From Candidatus Campbelliibacteriota bacterium (lineage in GTDB: Bacteria > Patescibacteriota > Minisyncoccia > UBA9983): DNA of 16,635 nucleotides. The stretch spans positions 1 to 16,635 of the forward strand of contig QIJB01000099.1 in assembly GCA_003231675.1 (NCBI GenBank), in the 5' to 3' direction. Shown here one piece after another: positions 1 through 6,089 of the stretch. A model generated the notes under the pieces. The model saw only the letters and a list, made by a program, of their open reading frames with translations. It searched no databases and was not told the origin of the DNA. The translations under genes and the position numbers were made by a program. The stretch's first letter is position 1. Every line of letters starts with the position of its first letter.

Positions 1-678
1 TCTCCTCTTCTTGACCAAATTCTCTCATGGTTCAAAGACGCGGTCATTAACGCGAAAGAATTTGTGGCGGATACCATTCGGGCGAAGAAAGCGGTCGTTG
101 ACGCGCTGGAAATGAAAGACGCGAGTGGAGATGTTTGGTGCGTGCGCATTGACGAAAACGGAGATTGGAAAAAAGAGCGTGGCGGGTGCGATAACAATAT
201 TCCCGGAGCGAACGCGACAACAACGAATATTTCAACCCCGACCAGCTTCACCGCCACTTCCACTTCCAGAACCGAGATAATTCTGAAATGGGATGCCGTT
301 CAGAACGCCGATGGATACAACATCTACCGCGACGGAAATAATATTTTCAAAGTCAATGGCGGTTCCGCGACAACATCCCCGGACACAAAGCTCAAAGCTT
401 CAACAACTTACGAGTATTCAATCTCCGCCCTCAACGGCGACAACGAATCAGCCACCTCAACTTCCGTTTCGGTAACTACTCAGTCAGATTCCTCTCCCGC
501 GCCCATTCCTCCCTCTGACACTGAGGCTCCTTCCGTTCCCGCCAATTTGACAGCGACAGCGGTTTCTTCATCGCGAATAGATTTGAAATGGGACGCTTCC
601 ACGGATAATACGGTATTTACAGGAAGGAGAGTGTTAATCCTGTCGCATCAACCACGGAAACAACTTATTCAGACATAG
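1..678 (+). CDS. Surface protein with FN3 domains, 5'-truncated by the window and frameshifted near its 3' end
   Basis: The frame is open from base 1, so the GTG at 64 is probably not the true start and the N-terminus lies outside the window. The first 65 or so residues are helical and then a Cys-containing segment (VWCVRIDENGDW), a type of region I recall in large surface proteins of Patescibacteria. Codons from about 235 to 480 encode one full fibronectin type III domain (ILKWDAV, GYNIYRDG, TTYEYSISALNG), followed by a Ser/Pro linker and the start of a second FN3 (VPANLTATAVSSSRIDLKWDAS). After codon 204 or so the frame leaves the FN3 pattern and ends at 676-678, while FN3 sequence continues in another frame to 806. 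The role is inferred as extracellular adhesion or display. Whether the frameshift is real or an assembly error cannot be told from one sequence. Confidence 0.8.
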   Translation, partial: SPLLDQILSWFKDAVINAKEFVADTIRAKKAVVDALEMKDASGDVWCVRIDENGDWKKERGGCDNNIPGANATTTNISTPTSFTATSTSRTEIILKWDAVQNADGYNIYRDGNNIFKVNGGSATTSPDTKLKASTTYEYSISALNGDNESATSTSVSVTTQSDSSPAPIPPSDTEAPSVPANLTATAVSSSRIDLKWDASTDNTVFTGRRVLILSHQPRKQLIQT

Positions 679-806
679 GACTGACAGCTTCCACGACTTA
701 TTCATACGCCGTTTCAGCGTATGACGAGGCGGGGAATGAATCTGTTTTGTCGGATTTTGAGACGGCGACAACTTCCGGTTCAACAAGCGAGTCTGGTGAT
801 GAATAA
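615..806 (+). pseudogene. Out-of-frame remainder of the second FN3 domain
   Basis: Reading from 615 in the frame different from the upstream gene gives IYRKESVNPVAST, then TTYSDIGLTASTTYSYAVSA and YDEAGNESVLSDF, ending at a TAA at 804-806. This is the second half of an FN3 domain and continues the domain begun upstream in the other frame. Between the NT of the first frame and the IYR of the second, an FN3 normally has about six residues (pattern G-V-T-G-Y-K/R). Only 2 nt remain there, which fits a net loss of about 16 nt near 613. The break therefore looks like a small deletion rather than programmed frameshifting. Confidence 0.7.
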
Positions 807-865
807 TGTTTAGAAATATGATTAAGAATGTTTCAGTCCGCTCGGCGCGGCGTTTAATATATTAA

Positions 866-2500
866 ATGAAAAAATATTTAATAATTTTATTGTTTGTTTT
901 TCTTGTTCCAGCTTCTGTTTCTGCCGCTCTGGACGCTTCCTTTACGAGAAGCGTCAATATTTCGGTGGCGGGAATAATTTTAAGAGTTAGTTCAGGTTCC
1001 ATTGTTGATTATGTTACGATTGAGAATAATTTTTTAAAAATAGGAATGTCCCCTGGAGCTTCAATAACACTCTTTTCGTCCGATAAAAGAAATTTCAAAG
1101 TTGATCCTCAGGGTTATCAAACATCTTTTTCTTGCGAGGATATGGTTTCTGTTCTCACTCTCAAGTCTTATTCATCAACCGGTGTTGTTTATGTTACCCC
1201 TTTAAACACTCAATGTAAAAAAGCGTCTGTGGTGCCACCACCACCGCCTCCACCACCTCCACCTCCACCCCCGCCACCTCCACCACCACCTCCACCCCCG
1301 CCTCCCCCGCCTCCACCTCCACCCCCGCCACCTCCACCACCACCTCCGCCACCACCGCCACCTCCTCCTCCTCCTCCTCCTCCTCCTCCGGTTGTTGTGC
1401 CACCAACATTTCCACCCCCGATTCCCTCAGTGGGCGGGGTTGTGGTTGGTGTAATCAACGATGTTTTGGGAAGTTTATCCGATACTGTGGCTGTTGTCGT
1501 TAAAAAAATATCCGTGGCGGCGAAAGAGACAAAAAAGACATTAAACACAACGGCCGGAAAGGTCGCCACCAAAGCTATTATTTTGTTTTCCGTGATGACA
1601 GCTGTTGCTCAAGGTCTTAGAGCTGTTGTTATGCCAATACCCCAAGTTTTCAGTTTCTCGGACATATACTTAACGATTATGAGAATCCTAGGTCTTTTGG
1701 GTGAATTCTTAGGACTTAAAAAGAAAGTTAAAAAATGGGGTATCGTTTATGACTCGGAGACAAAAAGACCGCTTGACCCCGTTTATGTTTCCATTTTTGA
1801 CGACCAAGGAAAACAAATAGAACAAAGATTTACGGATATGGAAGGAAGATTCGGTTTTTTGGTAACATCCGGCAAATACAGAGTTGAGGCGAATAAAACG
1901 CATTATATATTCCCATCTATTAAAGTTCTCGGGAAAAAAGATGAGTTGTACGATAATTTATATCATGGAGAAATGTTGGAAATAAAGGGTGAAACGGTTA
2001 TCAATGTCAATATTCCGATGGATCCGGTTGATATTGATTGGAATGAGGAAATCAAAAAGAAGATGTTCAAATTCAACCCGAAAAAAGAAATTTTGAAAAA
2101 AAGAATATCAAGCGCCATATTTTACACGGGTTTGATAATCTCGCCAATCACCTATTGGGCGACTCCCAACACCCTTAATCTTGTCATTATGCTCGCTTAT
2201 CTGGCGATTCTAATATTGAGACAAACAGGATTTAAACAAAAAAATTATGGGAGAATTTACGACAAGGAGACGAAGAAACCGATTCCTTTCGCGAAGGTGA
2301 TAATATCTTATCCGAACCTCCCTGACCAACGAGTGGCTTTCGGTGTTTCCGACATTACGGGAAGATACTATATTTTGGTCGTTGATGAAGGAGAATATCT
2401 TATCCATATCCAAGGGAAGACGATTGAAGGGAAGGATGTTGATAAAAAATTCTCTTTTAATGCCGAGGAAAGATTGATAAATTCCGATTTCTGGATATGA
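866..2500 (+). CDS. Secreted/membrane protein with a 52-proline tract and two carboxypeptidase-regulatory-like domains
   Basis: The 544-residue product starts with a signal peptide (MKKYLIILLFVFLVPASVSA). Residues 21-120 form a small unrecognised N-terminal domain. Residues 124-175 are 52 prolines without interruption, encoded by all four CCN codons. After a hydrophobic stretch around 220-285 come two related beta-sandwich domains of the carboxypeptidase regulatory-like type, about 292-375 (GIVYDSETKRPLDPVYVSI, TDMEGRFGFLVTSGKYRVEA) and 462-535 (GRIYDKETKKPIPFAKVIIS, SDITGRYYILVVDEGEYLI), separated by two membrane segments near 415-455. The architecture suggests an envelope-anchored protein whose proline rod spans part of the cell surface. 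Its function is unknown. Its stop overlaps the next gene by ATGA, so the two are probably translated together. Translation of the tract should depend strongly on EF-P. Confidence 0.85.
   Translation: MKKYLIILLFVFLVPASVSAALDASFTRSVNISVAGIILRVSSGSIVDYVTIENNFLKIGMSPGASITLFSSDKRNFKVDPQGYQTSFSCEDMVSVLTLKSYSSTGVVYVTPLNTQCKKASVVPPPPPPPPPPPPPPPPPPPPPPPPPPPPPPPPPPPPPPPPPPPPPPPPPPPPVVVPPTFPPPIPSVGGVVVGVINDVLGSLSDTVAVVVKKISVAAKETKKTLNTTAGKVATKAIILFSVMTAVAQGLRAVVMPIPQVFSFSDIYLTIMRILGLLGEFLGLKKKVKKWGIVYDSETKRPLDPVYVSIFDDQGKQIEQRFTDMEGRFGFLVTSGKYRVEANKTHYIFPSIKVLGKKDELYDNLYHGEMLEIKGETVINVNIPMDPVDIDWNEEIKKKMFKFNPKKEILKKRISSAIFYTGLIISPITYWATPNTLNLVIMLAYLAILILRQTGFKQKNYGRIYDKETKKPIPFAKVIISYPNLPDQRVAFGVSDITGRYYILVVDEGEYLIHIQGKTIEGKDVDKKFSFNAEERLINSDFWI
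1235..1390 (+). repeat. Proline-codon tract with an internal 54-bp period
   Basis: These 156 bases are 52 consecutive CCN codons. Codons 8-19 of the tract (1256-1291) recur exactly as codons 26-37 (1310-1345); the identity continues 2 nt further, giving 38 identical bases spaced 54 bp apart. The end of the tract (1361-1387) is nine CCT codons in a row. The pattern points to growth by duplication of an 18-codon block plus simple triplet expansion. Confidence 0.9.
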
Positions 2501-3276
2501 TGAAACCCAAACTCTTTGACATTCATTCTCATTTGAATTTTCCTCAATTTAAGGACGATAGGGAAGAGATAATAAAAAAGATGCGAGAAGAGGGTATTTG
2601 GACCATCTGCGTCGGCGTTGACGAAAAAACTTCGCTGGAGTGCGTTACCTTGGCTGATTCCGGTGGAGAAGGTTTTTTTGCATCGGTCGGTATGCATCCG
2701 ACGGAAAATGGAAACGAGTTTAATATGGAATATTACCGCAAATTGGCGCGGAATCAAAAAGTGGTTGCCATAGGAGAGTGCGGGCTGGATATGTTTAGAC
2801 AGAAAAAAGATGACCTGGAAAGACAAAAAAAGCTTTTCAAAAAACAAATTGAATTGGCGTTGGAAATAGACAAACCCCTTATAATCCATTGTCGTGAAAG
2901 TCATAAAGAAACCATATCTATTCTGTCGGAGTATGCGGGAAAAGGGCTCATGGGCGACATTCATTTTTTTTCCGGAAATTGGGAAGAAGCGCGGAAATAT
3001 CTTGATTTGGGTTTCAGTATTTCATTCGCCGGTCCGATAACTTTTACGAAGGAATATGACGAGGTAATTAAAAGAGCGCCATTGGAAAGAATAATGGCGG
3101 AAACGGATTCTCCCTTTGCCACGCCTGTTCCGCGCAGGGGGAAAAGAAATGAGCCACTCTTTGTGGGAGAAATTGTCAAAAAAATAGCTTTCGTTCGCGG
3201 AATTTCTTTTGAGGAAACCGTTAAAGCCACATCTGCCAACGCGTTGAAATTATTTTTAAAAAATGTTATAAATTAA
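2497..3276 (+). CDS. tatD: TatD-family metal-dependent hydrolase (DNase)
   Basis: The 259-residue product is a full-length TatD-like amidohydrolase-fold enzyme. All metal ligands expected for the family can be seen: HxH at 10-12 (FDIHSHLNF), Glu94 (AIGECGLD), His131 (IIHCRE), His156 (GDIHFFSG) and Asp204 (AETDSP). Family members are Mg2+-dependent 3'-5' exonucleases or deoxyribonucleases of the cytoplasm; the precise substrate here is not shown. The first ATG overlaps the stop of the upstream gene (ATGA), and a second in-frame ATG follows immediately at 2500, so the start may be either. The next gene begins 2 nt after its stop, which suggests a three-gene translational unit. Confidence 0.93.
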   Translation: MMKPKLFDIHSHLNFPQFKDDREEIIKKMREEGIWTICVGVDEKTSLECVTLADSGGEGFFASVGMHPTENGNEFNMEYYRKLARNQKVVAIGECGLDMFRQKKDDLERQKKLFKKQIELALEIDKPLIIHCRESHKETISILSEYAGKGLMGDIHFFSGNWEEARKYLDLGFSISFAGPITFTKEYDEVIKRAPLERIMAETDSPFATPVPRRGKRNEPLFVGEIVKKIAFVRGISFEETVKATSANALKLFLKNVIN

Positions 3277-3278
3277 AG

Positions 3279-3662
3279 ATGGAAAAAGTTCCGGTGGAAG
3301 AATTCGGAAACGGAGAGAATGTTCACCCTAAGAAGGAGAATGTCGCTTTTTTTATGAGACCGGAAAACAAACAGCTCAGGAAGATTGAAAGAATTGAAAA
3401 TATTGAAAATGTCATAAAAGAAAATCTGGACGAGATTGAATCGGTTTTAGAGAAAGAAAGCGAATTGATTCAAGACAAATATTTTGAAATCTACGCCAAA
3501 TTGAATGACCTGACTTCAATCGCGGAGAGATTGGGAAACCCTGATTTGTTGAACCGTCTGAAATGTCAGGCGAAACTGCTTGAAGAAATTAAATCCCAAA
3601 AACAAAGAGCCCGTTTGGGGAAGGTAATGAGTTGGAAATCGTTTAAAAGTAAAAAAAATTAA
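3279..3662 (+). CDS. Small helical protein of unknown function
   Basis: This 127-residue protein is not recognised. The first 35 residues look disordered and charged. Residues 36-110 are rich in Glu, Lys, Leu and Ile with heptad-like spacing (IERIENIENVIKENLDEIES and onward), so it is probably a helical hairpin or coiled coil. The C-terminus is strongly basic (KSFKSKKN). There is no signal peptide or membrane segment. It starts 2 nt after the tatD stop, so it is probably coupled to tatD. Its position just before rpsF could mean a ribosome- or nucleic-acid-related role, but nothing in the sequence demonstrates that. Confidence 0.75.
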   Translation: MEKVPVEEFGNGENVHPKKENVAFFMRPENKQLRKIERIENIENVIKENLDEIESVLEKESELIQDKYFEIYAKLNDLTSIAERLGNPDLLNRLKCQAKLLEEIKSQKQRARLGKVMSWKSFKSKKN

Positions 3663-3692
3663 AGCTTATTTTTAGTGTCTGCCAAAGCATGC

Positions 3693-3710
3693 CCTTAAAG
3701 AAATTTAAGG
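3693..3710 (+). other. Perfect hairpin with GAAA tetraloop upstream of rpsF
   Basis: A 7-bp perfect stem (CCTTAAA with TTTAAGG) closes a GAAA loop in the 93-bp gap before rpsF. No T-run follows, so it does not look like an intrinsic terminator. It may be an mRNA 3'-end stabiliser for the upstream genes or part of a leader for rpsF. The CCG bulge expected of the known S6:S18 leader motif was not found here. Confidence 0.35.
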
Positions 3711-3719
3711 CGCGCGAGG

Positions 3720-3748
3720 TTGCGTAAAGAGTTTTAATTTGTTAAGAT
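3720..3748 (+). promoter_or_regulatory. Candidate promoter of the rpsF operon
   Basis: TTGCGT at 3720-3725 and TAAGAT at 3743-3748 are separated by exactly 17 bp. The -10 box ends 7 nt before the rpsF ATG at 3756, so transcription from it would begin at or next to the start codon. Both boxes are imperfect matches to the sigma-70 consensus. Confidence 0.3.
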
Positions 3749-3755
3749 TCATCCC

Positions 3756-4199
3756 ATGGAAAGAGAAACGAAAATTTACGAGATAGGTTATTTGTTAAGC
3801 CCTTTCATACCGGCTGACAAACTTAACGAAGAAATTTCCTTGATAAGGAAGATTATTGAAGATCGGCAATGCCTCATAACGGGAGAAGGCAGAGCAAAAA
3901 TGCAGAATCTCTCCTATATGATTAAAAAAGGTCCTTCTGAAAAATTTGAGAGCGCTTATTTCGGGTGGATAAAATTCATAGCTTCCCCCGAAGATTTGGA
4001 GGAAATAAATGGATTGTTCAAAAAAACGCCCAATGTTATTCGTTTTATTTCTCTGGAGGCTGCCAAAGAAACGGCGAACAAGAAATCGGCTTCGGGAATT
4101 ATGAAAAAGAAAAAATTTCCGAAGGATGAAATAAATATCAAGACAGAGGTTAAACCGGAGGAAATTGACAAAAAGATAGAGGAATTGATAAAAACGTAA
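3756..4199 (+). CDS. rpsF: 30S ribosomal protein S6
   Basis: The 147-residue protein shows the S6 pattern: an N-terminal YEIGYLLSP strand, the central MQNLSYMIKKG segment and the AYFGWIKF strand, completing the ferredoxin-like fold by about residue 100. S6 binds the central domain of 16S rRNA together with S18, which is encoded two genes downstream. The last 45 residues are a Lys/Glu-rich extension beyond the usual short S6, ending in a helix (EEIDKKIEELIKT). The gene order rpsF-ssb-rpsR is the widespread bacterial arrangement, which supports the call. Confidence 0.95.
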   Translation: MERETKIYEIGYLLSPFIPADKLNEEISLIRKIIEDRQCLITGEGRAKMQNLSYMIKKGPSEKFESAYFGWIKFIASPEDLEEINGLFKKTPNVIRFISLEAAKETANKKSASGIMKKKKFPKDEINIKTEVKPEEIDKKIEELIKT

Positions 4200-4219
4200 A
4201 ATTATAAATTAAATTAACC

Positions 4220-4253
4220 GGGGAGGCGGCTATTTTTGAAAATCGCCTTACCC
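4220..4253 (+). promoter_or_regulatory. Stable RNA hairpin between rpsF and ssb
   Basis: An interrupted stem spans most of the 70-bp gap: GGG (4221-4223) pairs with CCC (4251-4253), AGGCG (4224-4228) with CGCCT (4244-4248), and ATTT (4232-4235) with AAAT (4240-4243) around a TTGA loop. Bulges are GCT on the 5' side and TA on the 3' side. No T-run follows. It could be a processing site, an attenuator, or a binding site for a ribosomal protein encoded in this operon; which one cannot be decided from the sequence. Confidence 0.45.
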
Positions 4254-4269
4254 ACCAATAAAGTAAAAT

Positions 4270-4722
4270 ATGTTTTTGAATAAAGTTTTCATCATAGGTA
4301 ATTTAACGAGAGATCCTGAATTAAGGACACTTCCTTCCGGCGCGCCGGTCGCGACATTCGGTGTCGCCACGAACAGAGTATGGAAAAATCAAAACGGGGA
4401 GAAGCAGGAAGATACCCAGTTTCATAACATAGTCCTTTTTGGCAGACAGGCGGAAATAGCCCAACAGTATTTAACGAAGGGAAGTTCCGTTTTCCTTGAA
4501 GGGAGGGTTCAAACTCGGACATGGGAAGCGCAAGACGGATCTAAAAGAAGCAAGACGGAAATTGTCGCTGAAAGAATGCAGTTGGGGCCCAGAAAGACCG
4601 GTTCATCTGGCGCTCAACCTCCGCAAACCGCGGCGGCAAAGAGTAGTGGCGCTCCAAAGGAGGAATTGGAAACGATAGAATACCCGAGTGAAGAAATAAA
4701 TCCGGAAGAGATACCTTTTTAA
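4270..4722 (+). CDS. ssb: Single-stranded DNA-binding protein
   Basis: The 150-residue product has the bacterial SSB architecture: an OB-fold in residues 1-105 with the hallmark start (NKVFIIGNLTRDPELR), the VATFGVATNR strand and the GSSVFLEGRVQTRTW strand, then a low-complexity linker rich in Ser, Ala and Gln, and an acidic C-terminal tip ending in EEIPF. That tip is the docking peptide for replication and repair proteins. SSB acts as a homotetramer coating single-stranded DNA. There is no clear Shine-Dalgarno sequence just before the ATG, so expression may depend on the hairpin or on transcripts from upstream. Confidence 0.96.
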   Translation: MFLNKVFIIGNLTRDPELRTLPSGAPVATFGVATNRVWKNQNGEKQEDTQFHNIVLFGRQAEIAQQYLTKGSSVFLEGRVQTRTWEAQDGSKRSKTEIVAERMQLGPRKTGSSGAQPPQTAAAKSSGAPKEELETIEYPSEEINPEEIPF

Positions 4723-4761
4723 GGTCAAGGACGAGATTGGCGACGGGGGATTAAAAGGAAT

Positions 4762-4767
4762 TATAAT
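4762..4767 (+). promoter_or_regulatory. Possible -10 box upstream of rpsR
   Basis: A perfect TATAAT lies 17 nt before the rpsR start in the 62-bp gap after ssb. The best -35 candidate (TTGGCG at 4737-4742) has a poor sequence and a 19-bp spacer, so this may be an internal promoter or chance in A/T-rich DNA. Confidence 0.25.
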
Positions 4768-4784
4768 TTAACCATTTAGAATTT

Positions 4785-4988
4785 ATGACCAAACAGTGTT
4801 ACTTTTGCACGAACAACATAAAGGCCATTGATTACAAGGATACGGAAAATCTTAAGCGTTTTCTTGATTCTTTTTCAAAAATAATGCCTAAAAAGGAAAC
4901 AGGGCTTTGCGCCAAGCATCAACGCAAGTTTTCCGAAGCTGTTAAGCGCTCGCGTTTTATGGCGCTTATCCCTTTTGTAAGCCGTTAA
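4785..4988 (+). CDS. rpsR: 30S ribosomal protein S18
   Basis: The 67-residue protein matches S18 over its whole length: IDYKDTENLKRFL, then the basic segment with CAKHQRK and the C-terminal ALIPFV. It keeps a CxxC near the N-terminus (CYFC) and a further Cys and His in GLCAKH, as in the zinc-binding form of S18. In the ribosome S18 pairs with S6, encoded in the same operon. The gene is followed after 1 nt by the HAD-family gene. Confidence 0.95.
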   Translation: MTKQCYFCTNNIKAIDYKDTENLKRFLDSFSKIMPKKETGLCAKHQRKFSEAVKRSRFMALIPFVSR

Positions 4989-4989
4989 A

Positions 4990-5796
4990 ATGTCCAATCT
5001 AATCAGCGATTCAGAGAAAAAAGTTCGTTTGTTCTCCGGTAAAAAGGTCATTGTCTTTGATTTGGACGGCACGCTCACTGAGAGTAAAACGGCCGTTAGT
5101 CGGGAAATGGCGTCTCTTTTTTGCCGATTGCTCGCGAAAAAAAAAGTGGCGGTGATGGGGGGAGGAAATTATCCCCAATTTAAAAACCAATTCCTTTCTC
5201 TTCTCAGTTGCCCGAAACAAAGTTACGAAAACTTTTTTATGCTCCCAGTTTCAGGAGGGAGTTTTTATGAGTTTCGCTCTGGAAAGTGGAAACTTGTTTA
5301 TGAGAAGACTCTTTCAATGGCGGAGAGGAAGAAAATATTGTCCGCTTTTGAAGAAAGCCTCAAAAGCGTCGGTTATATCGTTCCCAAGAAAGTGTATGGA
5401 AAGATTATTGAAGACAGGGGAAGTCAGATTACTTTTTCCGCCTTGGGGCAAAAAGCTCCCGTCGCGGAAAAAGAGAAATGGAATATTGAGAATAATATCA
5501 AAATAAGGAGGAAATTAAGGCTCAATATGAAAAAACGCTTACCCGGTTTTGAGGTGAGAATGGGCGGATTGACATCGGTTGACGTGACCAAGAAAGGGAT
5601 AGACAAAGCATACGGGATAAATATGATAATCAAACTTTTGAAGGTCGCGAAAAAAGACATTGTTTACGTTGGAGACGCGCTTTACAGGGGAGGTAACGAT
5701 TCAGCTGTGAAGAAAACGGGTGTGGACACCATTCAAGTGAAAGATGAAAAAGAAACAAAAAAAATAATCCAAAATTTTCTTTCTCGCAAAAAATAA
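4990..5796 (+). CDS. HAD-superfamily phosphatase, subfamily IIB / phosphomannomutase-like
   Basis: The 268-residue product has HAD motif I (VFDLDGTLT, Asp24 nucleophile and Asp26) near the N-terminus and the C-terminal motif IV region VYVGDALYRGGND (Asp229, Asp237), with a large cap domain between them, the arrangement of the Cof/IIB class. The GDALYRGGND segment resembles eukaryotic-type phosphomannomutase and sucrose-phosphate phosphatase-like proteins. A sugar-phosphate substrate is therefore likely but unproven. It lies 1 nt after rpsR and is probably co-transcribed with the ribosomal protein operon. A functional link with S6/S18 is not evident. Confidence 0.85.
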   Translation: MSNLISDSEKKVRLFSGKKVIVFDLDGTLTESKTAVSREMASLFCRLLAKKKVAVMGGGNYPQFKNQFLSLLSCPKQSYENFFMLPVSGGSFYEFRSGKWKLVYEKTLSMAERKKILSAFEESLKSVGYIVPKKVYGKIIEDRGSQITFSALGQKAPVAEKEKWNIENNIKIRRKLRLNMKKRLPGFEVRMGGLTSVDVTKKGIDKAYGINMIIKLLKVAKKDIVYVGDALYRGGNDSAVKKTGVDTIQVKDEKETKKIIQNFLSRKK

Positions 5797-5856
5797 AACT
5801 TTTATCAAACCCCACCGAGCGGTAAAACAGAGAAAAAGTCTTTTTTTATATCCTTT

Positions 5857-5906
5857 CAATTTTAAACAAAATCCCCGGCAATTGCCGGGGATTTTGTTTA
5901 AAATTG
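5857..5906. terminator. 50-bp perfect palindrome, likely bidirectional intrinsic terminator
   Basis: The two 25-nt arms are perfectly complementary around the centre between 5881 and 5882, with the G/C core CCCCGGC/GCCGGGG flanked by A and T runs on both sides. It lies between the convergent rpsR-HAD operon on the plus strand and the tRNA/efp genes on the minus strand, which is the expected place for a two-way terminator. Its end directly abuts the last base of the tRNA 3' half at 5907. Confidence 0.85.
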
Positions 5907-5943
5907 TGGACCTAGGCGGAGTCGAACCGCCAATACGGCAATG
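5907..5943 (-). pseudogene. 3' half of a split tRNA-Ala(CGC)
   Basis: On the minus strand this 37-nt piece reads as the last three bases of an anticodon loop (CAT), the 3' anticodon strand TGCCG, a 4-nt variable region, a T-arm with a 5-bp stem (GGCGG with CCGCC) and loop TTCGACT, and the acceptor strand TAGGTCC plus discriminator A. No 5' half lies directly upstream; the matching 5' half is at 6349-6382. The two pieces total 71 nt and restore all arms, including G3-U70, the alanine identity pair. CCA is not encoded. Confidence 0.85.
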
Positions 5944-5969
5944 TCCCGATAATTTTTAAGGGCTTTTTG

Positions 5970-6040
5970 TGGACCTGGGGAGAATCGAACTCCCATCTCG
6001 GCAATGCGAATGCCGTGTTCTGCCATTATACTACAGGCCC
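5970..6040 (-). tRNA. tRNA-Ala(CGC), intact
   Basis: The 71-nt minus-strand sequence folds as a full cloverleaf: acceptor stem GGGCCTG with CAGGTCC (including the G3-U70 wobble that specifies alanine), D-arm with GG in the loop, anticodon stem CGGCA with TGCCG around loop TTCGCAT (anticodon CGC, reading GCG), a 4-nt variable region, and T-stem GGGAG with CTCCC around TTCGATT. The discriminator is A and CCA is not encoded. The D-stem has one A-A mismatch (positions 12 and 23), shared with the split copy. This is probably the functional copy, lying inside the insertion that breaks the other one. A short ATTTAAAT palindrome sits immediately upstream. Confidence 0.92.
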
Positions 6041-6049
6041 ATTTAAATT

Positions 6050-6065
6050 ATCGAGGATCCTCGAT
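6050..6065. repeat. 16-bp palindrome at the junction of the two halves of the insertion
   Basis: ATCGAGGATCCTCGAT is a perfect palindrome centred between 6057 and 6058. Each half resembles the outer ends of the insertion (TCCCGAT/ATCGGGA) with one extra T or A. It therefore looks like two element ends placed back to back: the end of the tRNA-bearing part and the start of the nuclease-bearing part. Confidence 0.85.
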
Positions 6066-6089
6066 TTGTTTTTAATTTTAAAATGTTTT
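6058..6089 (+). repeat. Left inverted repeat of the GIY-YIG unit
   Basis: These 32 bases match the reverse complement of 6320-6348 at every aligned position, apart from one 1-nt and one 2-nt insertion here. The repeat contains the stop codon of the nuclease frame on the minus strand. This defines a 291-bp unit (6058-6348) with long terminal inverted repeats. Confidence 0.85.

Noticed and set aside
605..640. Programmed frameshift in the FN3 gene
   Set aside because: No slippery heptamer is visible, and several FN3 residues are missing at the break, which a frameshift alone would not cause.
1210..1572. Minus-strand frame with a very long polyglycine run
   Set aside because: It is the antisense of the proline codons. 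The plus-strand gene has a signal peptide and recognisable domains; the antisense frame has none.
3693..3710. Intrinsic terminator before rpsF
   Set aside because: The stem is A/T-rich and is followed by G/C-rich sequence rather than a T-run.
5907..5969. A second complete tRNA directly downstream of the intact tRNA-Ala
   Set aside because: Only 63 nt are available and no 5' acceptor strand pairs with the 3' end there. Its missing half is 405 bp away, so it was scored as a split gene.
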